64,000 nucleotides of DNA from assembly GCF_003086295.3 (NCBI RefSeq), contig NC_092040.1, positions 60,057,559-60,121,558 of the forward strand. Reading direction: 5' to 3'. How positions within the stretch are numbered: the first letter of the stretch is position 1; each line of letters opens with the position of its first letter. Source of the stretch: Arachis hypogaea. Lineage: Eukaryota > Streptophyta > Magnoliopsida > Fabales > Fabaceae. The notes beneath the pieces are model-generated. The model saw only the letters and a program-made list of their open reading frames with translations. It had not been told where the DNA came from and ran no database searches. The position numbers and the translations under genes are program-made. Below, one piece after another: positions 48,067 to 59,207 of this stretch.

Positions 48067-48265
48067 GATGTCGGCGAGAGGGGGAGACTGTACTCTTTTT
48101 CTCTTGGTCAGGTTTTTTTTCCAATGGATTTTTCTTGACAATGTTTTTAATGAGGCAGTCCCTATCACAAAGGATATTGTACTCTTTTTCCTTCGCTAGG
48201 GTTTTTTCCCACTGGATTTTTCTTTAGTAAGGTTTTAACGAGGCAATAATCCTAAATGGTCATCC

Positions 48266-48274
48266 AAGGTGGAG
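48266..48274 (+). other. Copia polypurine tract
   Basis: AAGGTGGAG lies directly before the 3' LTR. Confidence 0.8.
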
Positions 48275-48635
48275 TGTTATGATAAGGTCAAATACATGGA
48301 TGCCCATTTATGACTTGGGCCGTGAACAATGAAAGAATCACTTTTCAAGGATGAATTAAAATAAATGAGAGTTGAAAATAAGAGTTCATTACCTGTATAA
48401 ATAGAAGGCATCATCAAATACTTTTTACACAGCAATAAAAAAATATTTTTCACTCTCTCTTTCTTATACTATTCTCCTTCTCTTATGTTCTTTCCTATAA
48501 TATTAATATATTAATTATATTGTTATAGTAATTGTGGTGAATAGTAATTTTAAAGTTATCTAATTATATTTTCATATTTTCATATTTTATATTTGTTACC
48601 TCTTTTTTATTTATTTATTTAGTTATTTTACAACA
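48275..48635 (+). repeat. Copia 3' LTR
   Basis: 361 bp, about 7% different from the 5' LTR by eye. It is followed by target duplication CAATT (48636-48640). Confidence 0.93.
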
Positions 48636-48640
48636 CAATT

Positions 48641-48995
48641 TGTTTTATGTATTATTCTCTAGCAGTGATTTTATTTAAAACATAGGACTGGACCGATTGA
48701 AAAAAAAAAAGGTATTTGATGACTTAAAAATATAGTCAATTAACTAATAACTGTATTTGTGAATAAATTTACATTAAAATTTTCAAAGTAACCAAAAGAA
48801 CAGATATTAGAATTCGTTGTGTTAAATGTCGAAGGCATTCTTGGACCTAAAGCGGCATAACAATCTACAAATAAAAGAAATAAGATTCATTCATTCATAG
48901 AATAAAGAACAAGAGAAAATGATGAGCAAATAATAATAAACATCAACAAAAGAAACATTAAATATTGATTACATTAGAGTATATATATTTTTATA
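48641..48995. other. Spacer, 3' flank of MS1
   Basis: AT-rich; it likely holds the MS1 3' UTR on the minus strand. The copia 3' LTR starts only ~360 bp beyond the MS1 stop codon. No other feature is seen. Confidence 0.6.
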
Positions 48996-51900
48996 TTATG
49001 GCAATGAAGGGAACATAACAATTTCTTGCTCACACCTTTTGCAAAGAAAAATGTGAGGAATTTCTTCATCATTAGGAATTCGAACACACCTTGTATGCTG
49101 CCAAGTTTCACAAATATCACAACACACCAACCTCTCTCCATCATCTTCTTTTGTTCCACAAGTGCACTCCACAATCCCATTCTTTGGATCATTCTCACAC
49201 ATTTGGCCAATCATCATGTTGTTATTCATCATTCCAATTATTTCACCAATCCAACCCTCTAACACTATTTTCCCACCCATCACTTCAATTAACCCCAAAA
49301 CCATATCTTTCCCATTATTACTAATAATATTATTGGCACTAAAATTCCCAATTGATTCTACCACAAATCCCCTTAGTCCCCAATAAATTTCCCTAAAATT
49401 CCTCTCAACTTCTAACTTCAATTCATTGATTGTAGCATTGCTTCCCAAAGTGATGCACTCATAGGGTGGCATAGCCTTACTCAAGAACTCCTCATCAATG
49501 CATGAATTGTTCCGCAACAAAATTGTGCAATAAAGGTTCAGTTTTCCGTCCGAGCCTAACTCAACTCCAAAAGTCGGAACCTCGCCAGAGTAGTCTTTGA
49601 CGAGAAACTTGGTGTCGAGAATTATCCTAGCCGCCAACGGTATGGCTGAGAGAAACTCCAACCCCATCATTGGTTTAGGGTCAATTAGGATGTACTTATA
49701 CAAATAAAGCATGTCCTTCATAAGTTGAGCCCTTGAAATCTTGTACTTATCCTTAATTTTATTATTATTGTTACTATTACTATTATTGATGGCCAAACTA
49801 CCTTCATTGCAATTATGGTAAACATGATTGGAAATGTCTTCTAAGCAATACTCCAAAACTTTGGTAACAGGATTTAAGCTCCTACGTACCAAGTAGTTCC
49901 CAACAACATGATTCCCTAGTGACTTTAGCACAAAATCCAATAAACCAGTGTCACCAATGTAAGCACGTGCGGCATCCCTAACTTCTTGTCTTGAAATCCA
50001 TCTAAACTCTGTTCTCTTCAATGCCTCAACAATTACCCTTGTTGCCATTTCAATCCTCTTAGGTGACCAACGGCAATTATTATTGGACTCAACCAATGCA
50101 CTGGCACTAGTACTACTAGTGTTGTTGTAGGAACAACTATAATTATTGTTACCAATAACTCGAGTCTCCCGCGGGAGGCGCGACTTTAGCTCGAGCATGT
50201 AGCGAAATAAGTCGCCGAGTGTGACTAGCGATTGGCCGGACAGGGTTTGGTAGCGTGAGAAAATGACGGGCACTTCGTGGTGGTTGAAATTATTTGCGCC
50301 AATGTGGTGTATCAGCAAGTAGAGTGGCATGCTCCTTATTGCTTCTATGGCTTTTTGGTACATGGATTGTGTCACACCAAAGGAACCTCTACCAAATTTG
50401 TAGCCCCAACGACCGAACCATGGCTCACTATATGCTATTCCATTTATAAGTCTAAGTTCCATGCCTCTTTTCTGTGAAGTGTCATTCAAACTCACTTTCC
50501 TATATCATGTAATTAAAAGTACCAAAATTAGTTAAGTATGTCCCTCGTTAATCATTATATTTAAAAAGTGTAGTGGGATCTTTGCATGTCAATTTCTTTG
50601 CTCACGAATTGATTTGCATAAAAAATATTGTGAGAAAATATAATTATATATTTATCCATTTTTTAAATTAAAATTTAATTTAATTTTAATACATTCACAA
50701 TATATATAAAATATTTTATGCATTTATTTTTGTAAATGATTATTTATATAATTAATTAAAAATAACTATTTTTATTAAAATAGAATTACGTATTAAATGT
50801 ACATGTAAAACTATTTTATATTAATAGTACTTTGAAACTAAATGGATTAAAGTTATCGAAAATTTTATTAATGATAAAAAGAAGTTTTTAATAAAAAGGA
50901 AGGTGCATAGAATAATACACTTATGATTTCTCAATTGTTAAATTTGGGGTCAATATTCTTGAGATACGGAACATTTGGCATGAGAAAGTTAGGTTGCTTA
51001 GTTATGCTTCTTAACTTTCATTGTTCAATATTATTATACGAGAAAATGATATGTTGCAAAGAAGGTTTAACACACAAGTGATTGAAACTTAATATTTTTC
51101 TTTCTTCTATATTTGGTAATTAGGTAAGTAGTTGTAATCGTTTCACCACAATGCTAACATATAGAAAACTACAAATAAAACGTTTCCATGCAAAGAATGC
51201 AAAATATCAAAAGAACGCGTAATTAGGTCTCTGGCTGAATTCATTTACATACTATTTTTTCAGTCAAAATAATTCCCTCACTTTCAATTTTTTTTTTTTT
51301 ATATTTTTAAAATGAAGGACTTGAGAACTGAATCAACGTTAATACATTTTAAAAATGAATGAACTAACCTTGCTTGCAATCCAATGCACAAACGATTCCA
51401 AAAGTCCATGATCTGGTTGCCAGCCAAATTGGAACCGGTTTCCAAGCCATTGACACATAGCAAATGGCCGAATCCATTAGAGTGAAAAACACCATGCATC
51501 ATATGGCCCTGTAATTCTATTAATTTGGACTTACCATTATTATTACTGTTGTTGTTGTTGTTGTTGTTGTTGATTGTGGCAATAGCATCACAGCACCCTT
51601 CACAACTCGAGCATGTAGCCAATGCCTCCTTCGAGGGTAATACGAAATGATACTTCTTGTTGCAAATGAAATGGTGGCCCCATCCTATGTCAAAATCCCA
51701 ATCAAATTCGACCGATTTTAATTCAGAAAAATTACAGGAAATTAACTTTTAGTTAGTTACTATTATCTATTCTTTTTTTTTAATTTTAGGAGTTCATTTT
51801 TTTATAAGTTTAAGGTTTAGGATTATAATTTAGATTTTAAAATTAAGAATTTATAGGTTGGAATTTAAAATTTAAGATAAATAAAATAGTTTTTATAAAA

Positions 51901-54900
51901 CTAAGCGATGTTAGCCCAAAAAAGTCAGCTCTTTATCATTATCTTTCAATAAATTTAAGGTCATGAGCAAAGTACATATCATGCATACATACCATAAACA
52001 TATATGCTATTATGCTAAGGCACTGTTTGGTAGATGGATACTTGGATACAACATAAAACACAGAAAGAATATGTGATCTTTTTTTTTCACTTTTTGTCTT
52101 GAGATTCAATATATTTTGTTTAATTTGTCTCTAATTCTAAATATATTTTTATGGCTTTTTATCTTTATCTTTATCTCTTTTGAAATTATATACAAGGTAA
52201 AAATTATGTATAATATTCAAAATAAATGCAAATCAACGTCATATATTAGATTTCTCACAACTCGTTTTTATTTGTCTATGTTACTTTAATCCTCTCTAGA
52301 CCCTCTTTTATAAGAAGTTAATGTTATATTCATAATATACTACTGACTATTAAGTTTCATATTTCACAAAACAACCATGTTATTGTTAAGGTGTACATCA
52401 AAACCAATTACTAAAGTAGAATACACATTAGAATACAAAATACATATTTAAAAATGAATTAAATTACATATGTATTTATATACAAATACATTTTAATGTG
52501 TTAATAGCAATTTTGTTTACAAAATATAAAGGTATCAAGTTTAACATTACCTAACTATTAAAAAATATTAATGTGTCACTTTGTAAATAAAGAAAAGATT
52601 CAAGAATATTATTTTCACATCAAAATTAGCTACCATGAATTTATATATAGATATGATCCGTCACCTTATAACTCAGTCTTTATTATGCATTATGAGTTAT
52701 AACTCGGCGTTAACTATCATTCATTCTTTTACTTGTAACTGACACCTTCATTACCGACTTAATGACCATCATTTCTATCTTAATGACCAAACGGTCATAA
52801 CATCAATTTTATTCATCAATTCTATGCCTATAAAAGAAATCTTTTATATCTAATCTCAGAGGGTAACATGATAAGTTCTATATCATGTAATACATTCTAT
52901 ATTCATAGAATTATTATATACCTCTTAAACACTTACTGACTTGAGCGTCGGAGTGTCTTTTGCAGGTACTCACCCCCTTGTTCTCTCCTTGCCGACGTAT
53001 AACTCATCCCGACGAGAAGCTTGGAGACATTCATCGACGGACGAGCTATACACCGGCCAAACTCAGCAAGAACAATTGGCGCCGTCTGTGGGGACGAGTA
53101 AAATCATTCCCACTCCCCTTAGATTCATAAAACTTGATTTACATTCAAATTTTTGAACCAATCTCAATAATCTTGTTTAAGATTTTTAATACCTCTTATC
53201 AAATTTTAATCTATCGTAACTTTTTATAAAGTATATACTTTATACATTCAAATTGCTTCATTTTTACATATCATAATATTCCAGATCTCATAATCGATTA
53301 ATGAACCAATCCGAGAATAAACTCGGCTTTCAATCAATCCGAAAAAAAAAACTCGGTTTTCAATCAATTCGAGCACAAATTCACTTATCAAATTTGCTTA
53401 TTTTTTTCAAAGTTTTCTATTTACACAAGTAAAATTATATATTTTATTCAACATACTTTTACATTTATATTTTGAGTAACTAATACTTACTGATTTATTA
53501 GTTATATTCAAACCTCAATATATGTTCTATACAATAATGACATATAATAACCATGTCAATTGCATTTTTATTTCATTATGTATTATATTCTATTGCTTAA
53601 TAATTTCATTTATACAATTAAATGACAATAATGATGAGTTTAAATCTTAAAATTGGATTCTATCAAAAAATTAATTATATATCAATTGTATATAACTGTT
53701 ACACTATTCACTTTATGCTATTAAATTTTATGTTACTATTTGTTTAATGTAAAAAATTAAACAGGCAATTTATTATTATTGCACGAAGAATATCCCTCGT
53801 CATACTGTAACTACTAGAAACATTATACTAAATGTATAATTCAATAACTGTTATCTTATTGCTTTATTATCAAATTAAAGCATGTCCTACAAAACAAAAT
53901 TCAGATATTCACATTTGGCATGTATGACATTCATATATCAACTTTCAAGGTATATATATATTTTTTTACTTTGAACTATTTTACTTTTACAATATATATT
54001 ATTCAATATATGTTGCGACTTTATACCTATTCATTTTCTCAATTTATCTTATTCATGTCAAACCTTCACTATAAATTGTAAATATTCAATAACTAATTGC
54101 TTTGAGCGAGAAATTTATCAATAAGTTGTTGTGGGCTGGAAAAATTTCCAAGACAATTAACCATTATATCCTCGGATCATGCAATCGATTCCGTCAATGG
54201 ATATCTACCTCTGAACTTTTCGGTTCATATACAATCAAATGCTAAAATTGTTCTTAAGCGAAAAAGTATCCCCCACACAACTATCTTGATTGAACGACTC
54301 TTATCACTCAATTATTTTTTGAATAAGTGCCGACATAATAACCCGACTAAGCTTGGGGGCTCACCATATCATTATTTACTCATCTTTTAATCGAGTTATA
54401 ACTCATTTTATTTTCTAAGCTTAGCCTGGATCATATGATCGGCGGACAAAGCTTGGGGGCTGTGATCCGTCACCTTATAACTCAGTCTTTATTATGCATT
54501 ATGAGTTATAACTCGGCGTTAACTATCATTCATTCTTTTGCTTGTAACTGACACCTTCATTACCGACTTAATGACCATCATTTCTATCTTAATGACCAAA
54601 CGGTCATAACATCAATTTTATTCATCAATTCTATGCCTATAAAAGAAATCTTTTATATCTAATCTCAGAGGGTAACATGATAAGTTCTATATCATGTAAT
54701 ACATTCTATATTCATAGAATTATTATATACCTCTTAAACACTTACTGACTTGAGCGTCGGAGTGTCTTTTGCAGGTACTCACCCCCTTGTTCTCTCCTTG
54801 CCGACGTATAACTCATCCCGACGAGAAGCTTGGAGACATTCATCGACGGACGAGCTATACACCGGCCAAACTCAGCAAGAACAAGATACATGTATAATTT

Positions 54901-55496
54901 AATTTATTTTTAGTATGTATTTTATATTTTAATGTATATTTTATATTAGTGGCCAATTTTAATGTACATCTAACATTATTGAAAAAGATTATCCTAAGTT
55001 TCAACGATAAAAACCGAGTCTCATCAAATTTATTCAAGATAAACTCTAAGTAATGCTACATTCGTAACTACATTAGATAAATAAATAGAAAAAAAACACA
55101 CACACACACATGACCATGTCACTGTTACTACTATTGGTTATTGTTTTTAATTAACCTGGAATGGATAATAATGTAAGAACAAATTAAATATGTAACATTA
55201 CCAACATATTGACAATGCTTGCAGTGGCGATTCAAAGAAGCTTCAATTGGTTCTTCAATCACAAACAAGAAAATATGCAAAGGAGGGTGGTGATGAACTT
55301 CAAGCTGAAAAGACCACATTGGCATTCCCATTCCCAAGTTACTCTCCGAATTCGCATATTCAAGAAGTGCATTCACATTCTCACGAAATGGACCAGTAAA
55401 CATAACTGGGTAACCCGGTTCGCCGAAGTTCTTGAACCTGAAAACCCTCCCACATCTCTTCCTTTTCTTGTTCCCAATCACATCAACATTTAACAT
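48996..55496 (-). CDS. MS1: PHD-finger protein MALE STERILITY 1 orthologue
   Basis: Three exons join cleanly at GT-AG sites: 55202-55496, 51369-51684 and 48996-50499, giving 704 aa (Arabidopsis MS1 is 672 aa). The N-terminus has KKRKRCGRVFRFKNFGEPGY, then IEEPIEASLN and HCKHCQYVGWGHHF. Exon 2 holds the LIELQGHMMHGVFHSNGFGH block and exon 3 begins KVSLNDTSQKRGMELRLING. A C4HC3 PHD finger closes the protein at about residues 649-693 (CTCG...CCDICETWQHTRC...CKRC), with all eight zinc ligands present. In Arabidopsis MS1 is a nuclear regulator in the tapetum needed for pollen-wall formation, and its loss causes male sterility. Asparagine runs in exons 2 and 3 are encoded by triplet repeats. Intron 1 (3517 bp) contains the LTR element at 52654. 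All frames look intact. Confidence 0.93.
52654..53074 (+). repeat. 5' LTR of the intronic element
   Basis: 421 bp, with a TATA-like CTATAAAAGAA near 52828. Identical to 54463-54883 except one base. Confidence 0.95.
53077..53094 (+). other. Primer-binding site of the intronic element
   Basis: TGGCGCCGTCTGTGGGGA, two bases after the LTR. The site is of a type common in Tat-lineage elements and differs from the tRNA-Asp site of elements 1 and 2. Confidence 0.8.
54463..54883 (+). repeat. 3' LTR of the intronic element
   Basis: 421 bp, directly after the polypurine tract and followed by AGATA. Confidence 0.95.
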
Positions 55497-55586
55497 TTTG
55501 CTACACTACTTAATTTATGTGCCCAAAAAAATCAAGAACAAAAAGTTGTAGTATGTGTTGATTCTAGACTTTAGCGTAGGGAAAAT

Positions 55587-55594
55587 CTTATATA
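55587..55594 (-). promoter_or_regulatory. Putative TATA box of MS1
   Basis: On the minus strand TATATAAG lies about 90 bp before the MS1 start codon, a fitting distance for a TATA box plus a short 5' UTR. There is no experimental support in the sequence itself. Confidence 0.55.
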
Positions 55595-55619
55595 CTATAT
55601 AGTGTCACACACTCACACA

Positions 55620-57567
55620 CTTAGTGCTTCCAAATAAAATTGCAAGTGTTAATAGAGAGTTGCACTTTGCTTGTGTAGCTTTCTATTTGCATGATAGATT
55701 ACAAAAATGGGTTTCTTTGAAAATTTATCGCACTAACCTACGAAATGGTTGGTGTTTTGAAGTAAATTATATGTACCATGCATTTATAGCCTCTATCCTT
55801 TCCCTTCAAATTCTATGCTCAATTAAGAGTTAGTTGATTCCTTTCTTGTAGGCCTTGTGACAAATGCAACATTTCTTGCCTAACTACCGTTTTGGAGCTT
55901 ATTTTTGTTAAATTGAACTAGCATTTCATCCATAAGAATTCTGGTTCATGCGTGTGGTGATACTGTTAAATTTCACACTAGTGTTATTAATATACCCATC
56001 TATTGCTTGCTACTAATGACACGTTTACTGTTTACAATGAGAAATTTTATGATGGACTAGATTTAAAATAAGAAATTAGACTGTTTGATATACAGTTTTA
56101 CTTATAAAATTAATGAATACTTACATGTTTTTATAGAATGAACTAACTTTTGGTCTCTCAAGATATACATGACATCATTTCCTATTGAATTTGCGATATC
56201 AATATTTTTTTTTTAATATGACAACAGTTTTGCCAGTAGAAAGTTTTGTCTTGGTTTAATATTTAAAAATCTTTTTTCACGTCAGTTTAGACTCTAAAAC
56301 AGTAAGGGTCTAACATAATGCCATAGAAAAGTTTTTTCAATGATTCTTAACCGTTGATCTTAATTATATATTATATATATTTTTTATAATTAAGATCATC
56401 GGTTAAAAATTACTAAAACACCAATATATATTGATACACTTAAAATTTTCCAATGCCATATGCATCTCTTTGGAGCTAAACTAATACATTGGTGACTGAT
56501 TTTAGTCACTAATTTTAGTGTATAAATAGTATTTTTCTTGATTGAAATTGAACTAATTTTACGTGTATCTTTTAAAAGCTAAATTAATGTCAAATTGACA
56601 TAGACCAATTTGACATTAGCTTTTTCATAGGCGAAAAAACTATTATTTTTCTAAGATAAAAATAGAAAGATTAACAGAACGAGAGATCAGTTACTGGATT
56701 CTCTAATGCCAAATTTTTGTACAAGTTTTACAAGTAGAGCATGGTTGGCATTACAACCAATGGGAAGCAATACCAAAGCATTTATTATTTGACAACAATA
56801 ATAAGAGGAATTTTGCTCTCCATTACACTCGAGTGCACTCTCCCTAAGTTATATTTCATAGAATAAAAGCATTCATTGGATATCGCATATTACTTTGACA
56901 TGCCATTCATGCTATCAATCCCAGACTGTACGAGTTTGTTGTTTTTGCATCATGTGAAGCATCGATTGGCTGCTTCACACAACAAACTCTGGTACAAACA
57001 AATAACTGATCTAACTATGAGATTTTGCAAAGTATTAAAGAATGTCTATGACGTGAGTTTATATTTATATTATCTTCTAAATAAGTTGCAACGTATCCAC
57101 AATCAGCTTCTGCAAAATTAGGTTCCCTGGAAGGGATGGACAGAGCTTTTTGCTGTACATGCAGTAGCAGTTTGCTAACTTCAATTCAGTAGATTTTTTA
57201 GGCTGCTGAGTTTGGTACAAAGACCATATCCATAACAAGACATTTTCTGTGGAGGGATGCAGCATCCATTGCCTACCCCGAATTCATTCATTCCCTAGGC
57301 TGGCCCGACCACTACCGCTCTCTGACATAAACGGCATAACAGTATCAGTTTCTTGATTCATTCATTCCACTAAATACACAATGGAATGTCATCACTAATG
57401 TAACACTAGTCTCTCTCCACTATGCTGCATCCAAATCCAAAATCCAAAATCCAATGATGTACAATCTCAGTCTCACTCAAAGTGAGTCGTGATATGGCCA
57501 CAAGGTGATAAAATGTCACTCCACATATGCCAACCAGAAGCATGGATCTGGTCTACTATATTATGTA
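55620..57567. other. Intergenic region between MS1 and the apyrase gene
   Basis: Contains the MS1 upstream region and the apyrase 3' flank. No gene is seen; the small ORFs at 55624 and 56876 show no domain. One MITE-like hairpin is at 56347-56406, and a 13-bp inverted repeat (TAATGTCAAATTG) is at 56585-56618. Confidence 0.6.
56347..56406. repeat. Hairpin, 22-bp arms
   Basis: The arm starting TTAACCGTTGATCTTAA (56347) pairs with the arm ending GATCATCGGTTAA (56406), with one mismatch and an AT-rich loop. It could be the core of a small MITE. Confidence 0.7.
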
Positions 57568-59176
57568 TTATCTACCAACTCGCGTAATTATATATCTCCC
57601 TTTTTCTAGATCGTAAATTGTCTTCAACTGAGGTTTCCTCCACCTGGATATTGACCAAGCTGTTAACAGCAGTATTATAAAAATTCCAATTACTGAGAGG
57701 AGAGTAGGTGATTCATCACTGAAAATGGTGGCAGCACCCCAGCTATGATTGTTCTGTACGTCCGCATCAGTGGCAGTGGTGGTTTGGAGAATAAAAGCTC
57801 CCAAAGCCCAATCAAGGGGAATATCTCCAACCTTATTAGCAACCTTGATCCTGGCCAGCATTCATTCAAGTCAATGAAATGCAATCAATTGAAACAGACA
57901 GATTAAAAATAAGAGGTAATAAGCACAAGAGAAAATGTAAGCACACAAACATGAACCCAGAAAAGATAGCTACCAACCGAAGCCATGAAATTATTGGCAC
58001 ACAGCTAAAATACAGAATAACAATGGCACATGGCACAGGGTGCAGCCAATAATTCCTCTTTAATTTACATATAAATCTGAATGCATCACATGGAACCAAC
58101 AATAAAAAATAAAAATAAAAGTAAAAATAAAAGGAAAAAGAAAGGGAAAGAAAAGGAAGGAAGCAGGAATACCTTTCATCATTCAAAGCAATGCCAAGAC
58201 TGTCATGAAGCATAGCAACAATGTATGCTGAAGAGAAGCAATATCGAAGTAAATCTTCCTCATCATGGGAAATGTATTTTTTCTTTAGCCTTAACCAATC
58301 CTCCCCACAGTAATTTTGCCCAGCACTCATCAATTCGGACAGATATGCCTTTGACCCCAATCCAAAAAACTAACACACAAGCAAAGAGTCAGATTGAGAA
58401 GGGTGTATCAATTATCAAGAATAGCGCAAGGTAGAGTTAAAGCATGGTGCATGACATCAGTCTAAGAATGGAGTTAGTACAGTACATTACTATCTTCTCA
58501 ATTGCCTCCATTTTAGACAATAACGAAAAACTACAATTACTGCTGGACATTGCAAAAGGAAGCATTACATCGTGACTATCAATCATAAGAGAACCTTTGA
58601 GGTGTGAAAGAAATTTTCTGTGGCCAAGAATCTCCCTTGAAGGTGAGGTATGAAATTTGATCCTAAGTCACAATGCTGATGGGTACACTTATCTGAATAA
58701 ATAGAAAAGATGAAATAACTACCACTAACACAAAGCAAAACAGTAATAAACCCTGAAGCAAAACAGTAAAGTATCTCATTTTATAAAGGGAATCTAACCT
58801 AATAATAAAAATTTGTAAAGAAAAATGTTACCTTTTCCTCTTTGTAATAGCATCAATGCTGCAGATCTGCACTCTGAAAAGTTCCCTTTCGTTTGAACAG
58901 TTGGCTGATATTGGCTTTGATCACTCCCTGAGCTAGGAGAGAACTTCCATGACTCAACATTATGCAAGTACCCAGTAGGTGTACAAGGATCTATTCGCAA
59001 CCCCTCCTGAAGAGATTGAGAAGCTGCACTGAGGAGAATAAAGAATCAATTCAAACCCTTCTAAAAAAGAAAGGAAGTTAGCTGTTCTGCTGCATGCCAT
59101 CAATAACAGTGTTGAACTTTGTACATATGATAAATTAGAGAAAGAAAGTTAGGGTTGGCAAACTGAATATCTTAGA

Positions 59177-59207
<31 letters not shown>

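Larger units (their letters stand above)
13736..48635 (+). mobile_element. Ty1/copia LTR retrotransposon, split by four nested insertions
   Basis: Bounded by the 5-bp target duplication CAATT (13731-13735 and 48636-48640) and by LTRs of 353 and 361 bp that begin TGTTAT and end TTTTACAACA. Removing the insertions at 15715, 30388, 33348 and 34990 with one target copy each leaves about 5.4 kb, a normal copia size. Domain order is gag, CCHC knuckle, protease, GAG-pre-integrase, integrase, reverse transcriptase, RNase H, which is the copia order. By eye the LTRs differ at about 25 positions plus one 8-bp indel (around 7%), so this is the oldest layer of the nest. Confidence 0.95.
52654..54883 (+). 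mobile_element. Young ORF-less LTR retrotransposon in MS1 intron 1
   Basis: LTRs of 421 bp each (52654-53074, 54463-54883) start TGATCCGTCACC and end GCAAGAACA. They differ only at one base that I can find (A at 52731, G at 54540). The perfect target duplication is AGATA (52649-52653, 54884-54888). The PBS is TGGCGCCGTCTGTGGGGA at 53077-53094, and a polypurine tract at 54448-54462 contains GCTTGGGGGC. The 1388-bp interior has no coding capacity. Orientation is opposite to MS1. Confidence 0.95.

Noticed and set aside
49026..50477. Plus-strand ORFs opposite MS1 exon 3
   Set aside because: Shadows of the MS1 coding frame; no domain.
57866..58360. A separate 164-residue protein ending in a hydrophobic stretch
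   Set aside because: Its first part is apyrase exon 7; the hydrophobic part is read-through into the intron after the donor site at 58172.
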